Below, in pieces: positions 8,037-16,738 of a DNA stretch of 51,166 nt. The first letter of the stretch is position 1; each line of letters starts with the position of its first letter. The position numbers were made by a program, and so were the translations under genes. The stretch lies in NCBI GenBank assembly GCA_021372005.1, contig JAJFVC010000086.1, positions 1 through 51,166 of the forward strand. The letters run 5' to 3'. The stretch comes from Planctomycetaceae bacterium. Lineage in GTDB: Bacteria; Planctomycetota; Planctomycetia; Pirellulales; Thermoguttaceae. A model generated the notes under the pieces. That model saw only the letters and a program-made list of their open reading frames with translations, was not told where the DNA came from and searched no databases.

Positions 8037-8063
8037 AGGCGGTTTCAAAGTTCGAAAACGCCT
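8037..8063. terminator. Hairpin right after the EboB-like gene
   Basis: AGGCGGTTTC (8037-8046) and GAAAACGCCT (8054-8063) form a 10-bp stem with one mismatch and a 7-base loop, starting at the base after the stop codon and between convergent genes. There is no T-run, so intrinsic termination is uncertain. Confidence 0.3.
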
Positions 8064-8111
8064 TCCACGGTCGGGGAAAGGATGGATCCAAAGCCGGTTT
8101 TGAAATCGGCT

Positions 8112-9077
8112 CTAGGACGCCTTGGGCAGCACGCGCTGCGGTTGCGCGGGTTTCTTCGGCGAGGACTCCTCGGCCTGGCGACGCTTCAACGTCACCTCGG
8201 GCAGATCGGGCTTTCGGACGCCATTGACCATGCGGTTTTTCGACTGGAACGTGATCGTGTTCGCGTCGACGACGGTCATCACATGCGTAGCCGACAGATC
8301 GCCGCCGTCCTCCGTGGTGGCCGTGTAACGGACGACCCATTGATTGTCGTCCTCCGGCGTCCACACGCTTTCACCAAAGCTGCCGTCGCTGTTGAAGGTC
8401 CAAGAGCGAATGCGATGGGTGCGCGGATCCCAACCGATCACTTCGGAGCCGCCCATCACGACGCCGCGACGGCCTTCGACGGCGAACTTGCGAATCAAAT
8501 AGTTGCCGTTGGCGATCCACTGGCAATCCGTCTGGATCGACACGACCGTATCGCCGTGCTTGATTTCTTCGCCCCACACGCCGACCAGCCAACTCAGATC
8601 CTTCAGATGGTCGTGATGGACCTTGCGGCTGTCGGCCGCTTCATGAATCCTCCCGATCAGCCATCGGCCGTCCTGACGAACCATCACAACGCTTGAAAAC
8701 GGCGTCGATTTCACACCGCGTCGGTCGGGCGCCATTTGGCCGACCAGATCGACCAACGCAATGCCGTCGCCCAACATGCGAACGGCCGCGACGCTCAACT
8801 GCAACTTCAATTGGGAGTGCTCGCCAAAATATTCCCGAAACGCGGCCGCAATCTTTTCTCGCCCCACGAGACGCTCGCCTTGCGGACTGATAAACTCGCC
8901 GTCGGCGGCCCAACAGTCGGCCATCGCCTTGGCGTCGCCGCGATTGAACGTCTCGCCCAACGTGGCGATCGCCTGGCGAATCTCGCCCTCGACCTTGGCA
9001 TCCGCCGCCGACGCCTCGGCACACCAAAACGCGACGCCCAACACAACAACCGTCCAACAGGCAAGGCAACGTGGCAT
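8112..9077 (-). CDS. Secreted SnoaL/SgcJ-like (NTF2-fold) protein
   Basis: 321 residues from the ATG at 9077, which has GGAG upstream and opens a signal peptide (CLACWTVVVLGVAFWCAEASA, cleavage likely after ASA). The first domain, about 30-145 (FNRGDAKAMADCWAADGEF; GREKIAAAFREYFGE), is the NTF2-like fold annotated as SgcJ/EcaC family oxidoreductase or DUF4440. The second half (WLVGVWGEE...ATHVMTVVDANTITFQSKN) resembles lipocalin-like quality domains often fused to it in planctomycetes. The tail is Lys/Pro-rich. No enzymatic function can be stated. It is convergent with the EboB-like gene and divergent from the gene at 9291. Confidence 0.7.
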   Translation of the reverse strand: MPRCLACWTVVVLGVAFWCAEASAADAKVEGEIRQAIATLGETFNRGDAKAMADCWAADGEFISPQGERLVGREKIAAAFREYFGEHSQLKLQLSVAAVRMLGDGIALVDLVGQMAPDRRGVKSTPFSSVVMVRQDGRWLIGRIHEAADSRKVHHDHLKDLSWLVGVWGEEIKHGDTVVSIQTDCQWIANGNYLIRKFAVEGRRGVVMGGSEVIGWDPRTHRIRSWTFNSDGSFGESVWTPEDDNQWVVRYTATTEDGGDLSATHVMTVVDANTITFQSKNRMVNGVRKPDLPEVTLKRRQAEESSPKKPAQPQRVLPKAS

Positions 9078-9290
9078 GGGTCTTTCTCCAGCAAGGGAAA
9101 ACTCGCCGCACAACGGCTCCAAGCAGAGGGCCGTTCAATGCTCAATCATAGCTTACAATGACAAACGGCAACCCCCTCTGGCGGTTGGTTCGCCAGACGT
9201 TTTTCGACAAACCGCCGGATTTTCTTGCCTCGGTCTGCGTCACGGCGTAGACTTCCGTGTACTTCCTTCGACGTTTCAAGGAGTTTTTCC

Positions 9291-9998
9291 ATGCGAACGC
9301 CGCACGCGGCTTGGATTTTGACGTTGGCGGGACTGCTGAGCGTTACGACGACGGCCTCGGCCCAATTTTGGCCCGGTCGCGGCTATTATGACGACGCCGG
9401 CGTCTGGGGCGCGTACACCTCGGCGATCAACAACGCCACGAGCCGCTACGTGGCCCAGTCCGACCGTTTGGCCGGCGAGCGGTTCGCCAACCAGCAGATG
9501 CTCGCCCAGCAGCGAGGCATTCAAAACACGCTAAGCTCCCAGGCGACGGCGAGGACGCAAGAAGTTTTAAGTCAGCAGCAAAGCAACCGCGATTTGTGGT
9601 TCCAGGTCCAACAACAGCAAATGGCGCAACGTCGCGCCATGGGCGGTGCGGGCTCTGCGGCGCCGTCCATTCCCGTAGGGCTCGAATCGGTCGCGCCAAG
9701 CGTCGCGCCGCAAGTCGCCGACGACATTATCCCTTGGCCGCCCGTGCTGTGCGATCCGCGGTTTGCCCAAGAGCGTGCCGAGATCGAGGCGCCCTATCGC
9801 GGCAAGCAGGGTTTGTCGGCCCATCCGACCAAAGCCCAATATGAGACGATGATCGCGACGGCGTCCGACATGAAGGTGACGCTCGGCCATTTAACCAACG
9901 AGATTTCGGCCCGCGAATATCTGGACACCGAGAAGTTTCTCGATCAATTGTCCGACGAAGCCCGCCAACGGATCAAGGAATTGGCCCCGGCCAAGTGA
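9291..9998 (+). CDS. Secreted Gln-rich hypothetical protein
   Basis: 235 residues from the ATG at 9291, preceded by AAGGAG. A signal peptide (RTPHAAWILTLAGLLSVTTTASA) is followed by QFWPGRGYYDDAGVWGAY. Residues about 55-125 are a Gln/Ala-rich helical region (QQMLAQQRG; VQQQQMAQRR), probably coiled coil. The C-terminal part (PWPPVLCDPRFAQERAEIEAPYR onward) is compact. No domain is recognised; it looks like a planctomycete lineage protein acting outside the cytoplasm. The 213-bp region before it is shared with the divergent gene at 8112-9077; I see only a weak promoter candidate there (TTGCCT at 9225, TAGACT at 9248). Confidence 0.65.
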   Translation: MRTPHAAWILTLAGLLSVTTTASAQFWPGRGYYDDAGVWGAYTSAINNATSRYVAQSDRLAGERFANQQMLAQQRGIQNTLSSQATARTQEVLSQQQSNRDLWFQVQQQQMAQRRAMGGAGSAAPSIPVGLESVAPSVAPQVADDIIPWPPVLCDPRFAQERAEIEAPYRGKQGLSAHPTKAQYETMIATASDMKVTLGHLTNEISAREYLDTEKFLDQLSDEARQRIKELAPAK

Positions 9999-10010
9999 TC
10001 CTCGCCGCGC

Positions 10011-11336
10011 TCATCGAAAATCGAAATGGCTCAGCACGGCGCCGAACACATCGGTGTCTTTGACCGTCGGGCCCGAAAATCGTAGCGGTTCGGAAGCCAC
10101 CAGCACGGTCCGTTGCGACGGATCCACCGCCGGCGCACCGTGCGAACCTCGGACCAGCCCGGCATCGAGCGGAATGCTTTGCATGGCCGGATCGAGAAAC
10201 AGCTCGACCGGATCATAGCCCGGCTTGCGATGTATGTCGACGGTCCGCGCGAATCGCGGCGCCCGATCATCCGACAGCCACCAGTAATAGGCCTGCCAAC
10301 TGTGCGGCGCGGAGATCACAATCACCTCGCCGCTGCGGGCGTGCTCCATGCCGTAGCGCGACCGCTGAGCGCCGGCCAACACTTCGCCGATGCCCTCGCA
10401 CGATCGGAACAGATCGACCACGCGGCGGACCAATTGCGGATCGTCGTCGGCCAGATACACGTGTGAAAACTGGTGGTCGACCATCGCAAACGCCCGGCTG
10501 TGCTCCAAATCCACCTGCTCGCCGTCGTCGGACGCACAAACCGCCAACAGCCCGGCCTCGCGCAGCACCCGATTCGGATAGCAAACATGCCGGACCGGCG
10601 TGATCGCGTATTCGCCGGCCGCCAACCACAACGGCGTTTCGTCATACGCCTCGGTGATGCCCTCGGAAAGCCGACCAAGCACCTCGTCCAACTCGGCCAC
10701 GGCCGCGGCGGCTTCGGGACTGTCGGGCCCGGATCGCTGCGCGGCGTAATCGAGATGCGGCAAGTAAATGTAAAAAAAGTCGGGCTGCCAACGCCGTGCG
10801 GCCAACACCGCGGAATCGACGATCCAGCGGCTCGCCTCGACGCCGGCCCTCGGCCCCCAATAGCTCATCAGCGGGAAATGACCCAGCCGGTCGCGCAGTT
10901 CGCCGTAAAGTTCCACGGGACGGGTGTAACACCACAGCGACTCCGAACCGTCGGGATTATGGATCGGGGCGGGCGTGCAGACGAAATCCGCCTCGCAACC
11001 TTGGCTGTGCAGCGGGAACCACACCGCCGAACGGTATCCTCGCGGCTGGTGCGAAAGAAAATCCCAAATCTGCGGCCGATCGATGCACTCGTTCGGCGCG
11101 GTCCACATCAGCACGCGACGATGGGCCCGATCGAAAAATCCGTTGCCCACCACGCCGTGTTCCGACGGTCCGCACCCGGTCGTCATCGCGGCCTGCACCG
11201 GACATGTGACGCACGGGAAACTCGGCACAAGCTCGACAATTTCGCCGCCGGCCGTCATCGACCGAAGATGACGCATCGCGGCCACGTCGGTTTCACGCAG
11301 GGCGGGAATCGAAAGCAAAACAAGCGGATTCGGCAT
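10011..11336 (-). CDS. Alkaline-phosphatase-superfamily phosphodiesterase, EboF-like
   Basis: 441 residues. The nucleophile region FPCVTCPVQAAMTTGCGPSEHG carries the Thr expected in type I phosphodiesterase/nucleotide pyrophosphatases, and LPHLDYAAQRSGPD carries the Asp of a later metal site. Two usual metal ligands differ. The N-terminal strand reads LVLLSIPALR, where the family normally has Asp, and GEYAI replaces the common DHG motif. From memory, EboF-like members have a similar EYGI sequence, so this may be subfamily-wide. It is the last gene of the minus-strand run, 71 bases after the preceding TIM-barrel gene. No signal peptide is seen, so it is probably cytosolic. Substrate unknown. 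Confidence 0.75.
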   Translation of the reverse strand: MPNPLVLLSIPALRETDVAAMRHLRSMTAGGEIVELVPSFPCVTCPVQAAMTTGCGPSEHGVVGNGFFDRAHRRVLMWTAPNECIDRPQIWDFLSHQPRGYRSAVWFPLHSQGCEADFVCTPAPIHNPDGSESLWCYTRPVELYGELRDRLGHFPLMSYWGPRAGVEASRWIVDSAVLAARRWQPDFFYIYLPHLDYAAQRSGPDSPEAAAAVAELDEVLGRLSEGITEAYDETPLWLAAGEYAITPVRHVCYPNRVLREAGLLAVCASDDGEQVDLEHSRAFAMVDHQFSHVYLADDDPQLVRRVVDLFRSCEGIGEVLAGAQRSRYGMEHARSGEVIVISAPHSWQAYYWWLSDDRAPRFARTVDIHRKPGYDPVELFLDPAMQSIPLDAGLVRGSHGAPAVDPSQRTVLVASEPLRFSGPTVKDTDVFGAVLSHFDFR

Positions 11337-11407
11337 GGACCACTTCCCCTTAGGGCGTCAAAAATCTCGATTGTCCCGGCCAACCGCGCGATTGTCAAGA
11401 CAACCGG

Positions 11408-12229
11408 TCATCGAGCGACCAACGGCTGCAAAAACGCAAACGCCCGGCTCGCGGCCTCGGGCCCCACGTGGCTGTGGCGGCTCAACTCGACCGACGCCCC
11501 GCCGCCGTAACCGACGTCCCTGAGAGCCTGAAACACCGGCGGGAACGAAATCTCGCCGTCGCCGAACATCAAATGCTCGTGAACGCCGCGACGCATGTCG
11601 TCCAGATGCACGTTGACCAATCGCGAGCCCCAATGGGCGATCACCGTGGCGATCGGCTCGCCCTGGCACTGCAAATGCCCGATGTCGAGCGTCAGCCCCA
11701 AGTCCGGCCGGTCGATCCGCCGCAGCAATTCGTCGAACGCCGCGGTCGAATCGATCAACATGCCCGGTTCCGGCTCAAGTCCGACGACGACGCCTTGCCC
11801 GACCGCATAATCAAGCGTCTCGACGAGCCCGTCCGCGAGACGATCCATGGCCTCGTTGCGCGAGATCGGCGCGTTGAGCGCGCCCGACCAAATCGAAACG
11901 CACGCGGCGTTCAACTGCGCCGCGCAGTCGATGGCGTGGCGATAAAACGCGATCCGCCGCCGACGATCGTCCGACAGCAGGGTCGGCTCGTGTTTTCGAC
12001 GCGGATCGAGCAAATAGCGAGCCCCGGTCTCGAGGACCGACCGCATGTCGAGTTGCTCCAGCCGGCGACGCAGCCGATCGACCGTCCGCCGAACGTCCCG
12101 ATTGCGCGGCGGCAATACGCCGTGGTCGATCGTCAACGCGACGCCCCGATAACCGATTTCGGCCAACAGCTCCACGGCGTCGAACAACTCGTGATGCGCC
12201 AAGCCGTTGGTGTTGTAGCCGAGAAACAT
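11408..12229 (-). CDS. Xylose-isomerase-like TIM barrel, EboE-like (copy 1)
   Basis: 273 residues of the sugar-phosphate isomerase/epimerase (AP_endonuc_2) fold. Metal-binding positions are visible: Glu in GLEPEPGM, Asp/His in LTLDIGHLQC, His in NVHLDDM, and Glu/His in SVELSRHSH. The opening MFLGYNTNGLAHHEL and the context next to the EboC-like UbiA gene point to the EboE group. The start lies four bases beyond the UbiA stop, so the genes are translationally linked. The reaction is unknown. A second, divergent barrel of the same superfamily lies on the other side of the UbiA gene. Confidence 0.75.
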   Translation of the reverse strand: MFLGYNTNGLAHHELFDAVELLAEIGYRGVALTIDHGVLPPRNRDVRRTVDRLRRRLEQLDMRSVLETGARYLLDPRRKHEPTLLSDDRRRRIAFYRHAIDCAAQLNAACVSIWSGALNAPISRNEAMDRLADGLVETLDYAVGQGVVVGLEPEPGMLIDSTAAFDELLRRIDRPDLGLTLDIGHLQCQGEPIATVIAHWGSRLVNVHLDDMRRGVHEHLMFGDGEISFPPVFQALRDVGYGGGASVELSRHSHVGPEAASRAFAFLQPLVAR

Positions 12230-12233
12230 GCGG

Positions 12234-13229
12234 TCAAGTCACTTCGATCCAACGGCCCAAAAACATCGCCGGCACGAGCAGACACAAAACCAAGCTCGCC
12301 CAAAACACGTCGCGCACCGCATAGCACGCGACGGCATCCAACACAACGATCGACAGCACGCCCTGCGCGACGGCGATCCGCACGCGGACGGACACCGGAT
12401 CGAACACGGCCCAGACGCAACGCCAAAGAATCAATGCCCCCAAAGCCCCAGTCAAAAGCCACCAGTCGCGTGGGACCGCTTGAAGGTGCAAGATGATGCG
12501 ATTGGACCAGTACGGCAACGAGGCCAACAGTGCGATGCCTGCGGCCATGACAACCGCGGCCATCGCCAACTGCGGTCGAACGCTCCGGGCATTCTCGCGA
12601 CGCGAGAACCACGTCAGCCCGGCCACGTAAATCCCAAGTCCGCCGGCCACCACCCAATGCTCCGTCCGTAGCGGCACATCCATCGCGCTCATGCCCAGCA
12701 GCACGTTCAACATCCGACACGCGCCCATCGCCAAGGGGCCAAGCAACGTGCGTTTCAGCCACGCGTCGTAAAGCAAAATGCCGATTGCCAGCAAAGCGGC
12801 CACAAAACCCGGCCGAAATTGGCCGACAAAGAAAAACGCCGCCGAACCCAACGCCACGCCGCCGACCAACAATCGCCAACCGAGCCGCCGCGCGGACGCC
12901 AGCGCGATCCGTCCGGACGGCAGCGGCCGCTCGGGGCGCTCGCGATGGTCGATCTCCACATCGAACACGTCGTTCAGTACGACGCCGGCCAAATAGAGCA
13001 AACTCGAAGCCGCCAGCAACGTCGCCAACGCGGGCAAATCGGGCCACGGCTCGAATCGCCAGCCGACAGCCTGCACGAACAGAAACCCCATCGCTACATC
13101 GGCCATCGCCGTAAACACGTTTGGGATACGCATCAGATCCCAATAGCTGCGCATCGCCGACTGATCGCGAAAACGCAGCCGGCTTTCCTCGGCGTCGTCG
13201 AAATTCTCGGAATTTGGAAATTCGTTCAT
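12234..13229 (-). CDS. UbiA-family prenyltransferase-like protein, EboC-like
   Basis: 331 residues with eight or nine predicted membrane helices from about residue 40. The first prenyl-diphosphate motif is NDVFDVEID, followed by RERPERPLPSGR; the second is represented by LYDAWLKRTLLGPLAMG. The phrases PNVFTAMADVAMGFL and MLNVLLGMS are what I associate with EboC rather than menaquinone or haem O prenyltransferases. The ATG at 13229 overlaps the preceding stop (ATGA) and has GGAG upstream; a start four codons earlier is possible but less well placed. Acts in the inner membrane. The substrate, whether isoprenoid or another lipid diphosphate, is not known. Confidence 0.82.
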   Translation of the reverse strand: MNEFPNSENFDDAEESRLRFRDQSAMRSYWDLMRIPNVFTAMADVAMGFLFVQAVGWRFEPWPDLPALATLLAASSLLYLAGVVLNDVFDVEIDHRERPERPLPSGRIALASARRLGWRLLVGGVALGSAAFFFVGQFRPGFVAALLAIGILLYDAWLKRTLLGPLAMGACRMLNVLLGMSAMDVPLRTEHWVVAGGLGIYVAGLTWFSRRENARSVRPQLAMAAVVMAAGIALLASLPYWSNRIILHLQAVPRDWWLLTGALGALILWRCVWAVFDPVSVRVRIAVAQGVLSIVVLDAVACYAVRDVFWASLVLCLLVPAMFLGRWIEVT

Positions 13230-14071
13230 CCTCGACTCCAAAGGGGTTCGAGAAATCGGATCGCCTCTCGACCGGCCGCGTCGGGCTCCTCGACGTAAGG
13301 ATACAGTTCGACGGTGAGCCAGCCTTGATAATCGGTCGCCTGAATTTCCCGCAAAACGGCCGGAAAGTCAATCGCCCCGCGACCGGGCGTTCTGTGCGCG
13401 TGGCGGCGCGACGCGGCGATGTCGTCCAGATGGTAGTGTTTCGTGTGCGGGGCCATCCGTGCGATCCATTGTTCCGGGTCCTCGCCGACGCAAAACGCAT
13501 GGCCGACGTCAAAGTTCAGCCCGAGCCACGGCGAATCCACCCGCGCGGCAAACTCCAGATATTGCTCGAATCGCTCGATCAACAGGCCCGGTTCCGGCTC
13601 GATCAACAAAAACACCCCGAGCCGCTCGGCCAACTCGACGCACGGCATCAGCTCGTCATAAAACACCGCGGCAGCCTCTGCCCACGAACGCCCCGGCTCC
13701 AGCGGCCCGCCCGGCTCGGTCTGCATCGACGGCGCGCCGAACTCGCGGGCCAACTGCAACGCCCGGCGGGTGTGCTCGCGGCGAATCGCTCGATAATGGC
13801 GGTCCGGCTCGATCCACGACGGATGCCAATAGGGCTGCCGCGGATCGGCCACGGCGTTCATCATGAATCCGTTTACATTAGACACCGCCAGCCCGTGTTG
13901 TTCGAGGCACTGACGAATCGCCCGCTTGCGTTCGTCCAGCAGTCCGACCGGCCAGGCGTGCGGCACGTCGGCCAACAGTTCCAGGCCAGCGTATCCCAAT
14001 GCGGCGATTCGGGCAATCGTCTCCTCGATCGAAAACCGTTGATAGGCATTTGAACTATAGGCGAGCCGCAT
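13226..14071 (-). CDS. Xylose-isomerase-like TIM barrel, ebo-associated (copy 2)
   Basis: 281 residues, sugar-phosphate isomerase/epimerase fold. Candidate metal ligands: Glu in LIEPEPGL, Asp/His in NFDVGHAFC, His in KHYHLDD and Glu in LTVELYPY. It is only distantly similar to the barrel at 11408-12229, so the pair looks like two functions more than a recent duplication. Its TGA overlaps the UbiA ATG, and it starts 27 bases after hemL ends. Catalytic function unknown. Confidence 0.75.
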   Translation of the reverse strand: MRLAYSSNAYQRFSIEETIARIAALGYAGLELLADVPHAWPVGLLDERKRAIRQCLEQHGLAVSNVNGFMMNAVADPRQPYWHPSWIEPDRHYRAIRREHTRRALQLAREFGAPSMQTEPGGPLEPGRSWAEAAAVFYDELMPCVELAERLGVFLLIEPEPGLLIERFEQYLEFAARVDSPWLGLNFDVGHAFCVGEDPEQWIARMAPHTKHYHLDDIAASRRHAHRTPGRGAIDFPAVLREIQATDYQGWLTVELYPYVEEPDAAGREAIRFLEPLWSRG

Positions 14072-14098
14072 GACCGTTTCCCGTCTCCGGCCGTCCCT

Positions 14099-15373
14099 TT
14101 ACATCGACTCCGCCGCCGCGGCCACCGTGGCGTCGATGTCCTCGGATGTGTGTGCCGTCGAGACGAACATTGCCTCGAAGGGGCTGCACGGAAGATAGAC
14201 ACCGCGGTCGAGCATGTTCCAGAAAAACGTAGCAAAACGCCGCCGATCGCACGCCGACGCCTCGTCCCAATTGGTGATCGACCGATCGCTGAAAAACAAC
14301 GTCATCATCGAGCCGCAACGCCCGACCCGACACGCGACGCCGCGACGTTGCCCGGCCGCCAAAAGTCCGCGGGCCAACCGATCCGACAATTGCTCCAGCC
14401 AAGGATAAGGGTCCGTATCACGCAAGGTCGTCAACGTTGCGATGCCGGCCGCCGTGGCCAGTGGATTGCCGCTGAGCGTGCCAGCCTGAAACACCTTGCC
14501 AGCGGGCAGCACGCGGTCCATCACGTCCGCACGGCCGCCGTACGCGCCGACCGGCAGTCCGCCGCCGATGATTTTGCCCAACGTGGTCAAGTCGGGGCGG
14601 ATGCCCACCCGCGACTGAGCGCCACCGTAGGCCACGCGAAAACCGGTCATCACTTCGTCGAAAATCAACAGCGCGCCGCATCGCGCGGTCGCCTGCCGCA
14701 AGGCGTTCAAAAACTCCAACGAACCCGGCACGCAGCCCATGTTGCCGACCACCGGTTCGACGATCGCCGCGGCAATCGTCGAGCCGTGCTGGGCAAAAAC
14801 CGCCTGGACGGCGTCGACGTCATTGTAGCGGAGCACGAGCGTGTCGCGTGCGGCTGCCTCGGTGACGCCCGGCGAATCCGGCGCGCCCAGCGTTGCCGCC
14901 GAACTGCCCGCTGCCACCAGCAGACTGTCGACGTGGCCGTGATAGTTGCCGGCGAATTTTACGATTTTTGGACGTCCGGTGAACCCGCGAGCCAACCGCA
15001 CCGCGCTCATGGTGGCCTCGGTGCCCGAATTGACCAATCGAACCCGCTCGATCGACGGCACGGCCTCGATGATCAACTCGGCCAGTTGGTTTTCGGCCAG
15101 CGTGGGCGCTCCGAAACTCGCGCCGCGACGCAGCGCTGCGTCGATCGCCGCAATCACGCCCGGATGTCCATGGCCCAGGATCATTGGGCCCCAAGAGCCA
15201 ACGTAGTCGAGATACCGGTTGCCGTCGATGTCGAACAGATGGGCTCCCTCGGCCCGGTCGATGAACACCGGCTCGCCGCCCACGCCCCCGAATGCACGGG
15301 CCGGACTATTCACACCGCCGGGCATGAGTTGTCGAGCCCGCTCGAACGCCTTGTGGCTTTTTTCGTGGTTCAT
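14099..15373 (-). CDS. hemL: Glutamate-1-semialdehyde 2,1-aminomutase
   Basis: 424 residues, the usual length for HemL. The start MNHEKSHKAFERARQLMPGG at 15373 aligns with family N-termini; a frame beginning 13 codons upstream is unlikely. PGGVNSPARAF near the N-terminus and the PLP lysine K267 in LGKIIGGGLPVGAYGG are diagnostic, and FDEVMTGFR carries the cofactor Asp. It converts glutamate-1-semialdehyde to 5-aminolevulinate in tetrapyrrole synthesis. It sits between glycosyltransferase genes and ebo-type genes with gaps of 35 and 27 bases. This probably places a housekeeping gene in the same transcript; a role in the metabolite pathway is not evident. Confidence 0.93.
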   Translation of the reverse strand: MNHEKSHKAFERARQLMPGGVNSPARAFGGVGGEPVFIDRAEGAHLFDIDGNRYLDYVGSWGPMILGHGHPGVIAAIDAALRRGASFGAPTLAENQLAELIIEAVPSIERVRLVNSGTEATMSAVRLARGFTGRPKIVKFAGNYHGHVDSLLVAAGSSAATLGAPDSPGVTEAAARDTLVLRYNDVDAVQAVFAQHGSTIAAAIVEPVVGNMGCVPGSLEFLNALRQATARCGALLIFDEVMTGFRVAYGGAQSRVGIRPDLTTLGKIIGGGLPVGAYGGRADVMDRVLPAGKVFQAGTLSGNPLATAAGIATLTTLRDTDPYPWLEQLSDRLARGLLAAGQRRGVACRVGRCGSMMTLFFSDRSITNWDEASACDRRRFATFFWNMLDRGVYLPCSPFEAMFVSTAHTSEDIDATVAAAAESM

Positions 15374-15408
15374 AACAAGCGCCAGTCTGCGCTGCGGCAG
15401 ACGATTTG

Positions 15409-16710
15409 TCAATGATCGGCCGACGCCAAAACCGGCCGCCCGGTGGTCAACGCCCGCTCGACAATCTCCGCGGCCTTGGGCGCGCCGCCCGAGCGTATCA
15501 AGGCCTGACGCAATTCAGCCGCCCGCTGGCGGAACGACGGCTCAGTCAGTACGCGTTGGATGATCGCGGCAAGCTGATCGGGCGTCACGGTCCGAAAAAA
15601 CGCACGGAGGCCCGCCCCGGCGTATTCCACACGGGCCGCCACGCCGGGTTGATCCGCGCTGCGTGGAATGGCTACCATAGGGACGCCGCGGCTCAATGCC
15701 TCCATAGCCGAGTTCTGGCCCGCGTGGGTGATCATCAACGCGGCCTTCTCCAACAACGCCATTTGCGGCGCATAATCGACGATCAATGGATCGCCGACTA
15801 TTTCCCCCAATTGCTCTTGGATAGTCGGCCCCTCGTAGTCCGTCCATCGCCCCAAAGCCAGCACCAACTGGGCGTCGATGCGGGCGCAAGCGGCCAGGAT
15901 TTTTTGGTAGATCGGCACATTCATCGGGTCGGGCACCGTGCCTAGCGACGCGAAAATCATCGGCCGGCCGTCCAATCGGTCCCAGGGAAACTCGACCTGG
16001 CCCGTCGGCCGATCGGCCGCCAACGGTCCGGCGTAATGAAGAACCGATGGCGGATCGCGCCGCGGAAAATCCAGTTCCCGGCATAACTGACAGATTTGCG
16101 CCAACGGAGAATACTCGTCGTCGACGCGTCGGATCGGACGCAGACGCCACGCCTTGCGATAGCGATTGACCAATCGGACGGACAGCCCCATATACCATCG
16201 CCAACCGGCAAACGCCATGCGGTTGCGAAGCCGCGCGACGGCGTTCTCGGCGGGCAACCAGTGGGTGAAAAGCGGCGGCGCCACCGCGTCTTCATTCCAC
16301 GGGAGCGCCGTGCAGATGTGCACGTAAGGCAGCCCGAGCCGCTCGGCGACCGTGCCGCCCCCGATGAACGTCTGATCGATAATAACACCGTCGACCTGCA
16401 GCTTTTTCAGCGTCTCGGGCGCCAGTTCCAGCAGAATCTTGGCCTGACGACAGTATCCTTCTCGCAGCCCGATCATCCATTCGGCGTTCACCTGGCAAAA
16501 CAGTTTCCAAATCAACCAGTTTGTCGGTCCCGGAAGGTGGTCGGTCGTCCACTCGTGGAACGATAATCCGAAGCGCTCGGCGATCGGGGCGGCCGGCGCC
16601 GTGTTGACTACCGTGACCCGGTGGCCTCGCTGGACCAGTTCGTGGCCCAATGCGCTTAACGGAAGCAAGTGTCCCGCATTGTGCGGACAGAGAATTGCGT
16701 AGTGAGCCAT
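15409..16710 (-). CDS. GT1-family glycosyltransferase (copy A)
   Basis: 433 residues from the ATG at 16710 (MAHYAILCPHNAGHLLPLSA). Two Rossmann halves: the N-terminal acceptor domain with HELVQRGHRVTVV and the C-terminal nucleotide-sugar domain with FASLGTVPD and the signature THAGQNSAMEALSRGVPMV followed by PRSADQP. It is of the UGT/MGT type that glycosylates lipids, carotenoids, macrolides or polyketides with UDP-sugars. It is clearly paralogous to the next gene upstream (16739-18031), the two starting nearly identically (MAHY/MAHF...DAGHL or NAGHL). Its position after the PKS/NRPS and export genes suggests it decorates their product (inference). Confidence 0.85.
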   Translation of the reverse strand: MAHYAILCPHNAGHLLPLSALGHELVQRGHRVTVVNTAPAAPIAERFGLSFHEWTTDHLPGPTNWLIWKLFCQVNAEWMIGLREGYCRQAKILLELAPETLKKLQVDGVIIDQTFIGGGTVAERLGLPYVHICTALPWNEDAVAPPLFTHWLPAENAVARLRNRMAFAGWRWYMGLSVRLVNRYRKAWRLRPIRRVDDEYSPLAQICQLCRELDFPRRDPPSVLHYAGPLAADRPTGQVEFPWDRLDGRPMIFASLGTVPDPMNVPIYQKILAACARIDAQLVLALGRWTDYEGPTIQEQLGEIVGDPLIVDYAPQMALLEKAALMITHAGQNSAMEALSRGVPMVAIPRSADQPGVAARVEYAGAGLRAFFRTVTPDQLAAIIQRVLTEPSFRQRAAELRQALIRSGGAPKAAEIVERALTTGRPVLASADH

Positions 16711-16738
16711 GGATGCTACTTCTGTCGGATGGCCCGCC

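Noticed and set aside
12133-13512. Minus-strand 459-codon frame overlapping the UbiA and TIM-barrel genes
   Set aside because: Out of frame with genes that have clear family motifs and overlapping start/stop signals; composition is Arg/Ala-rich shadow.
14099-15373. hemL as a dedicated biosynthetic enzyme supplying 5-aminolevulinate for a C5N unit
   Set aside because: No ALA-ligase or cyclising synthase in the window; sequence looks like housekeeping HemL.
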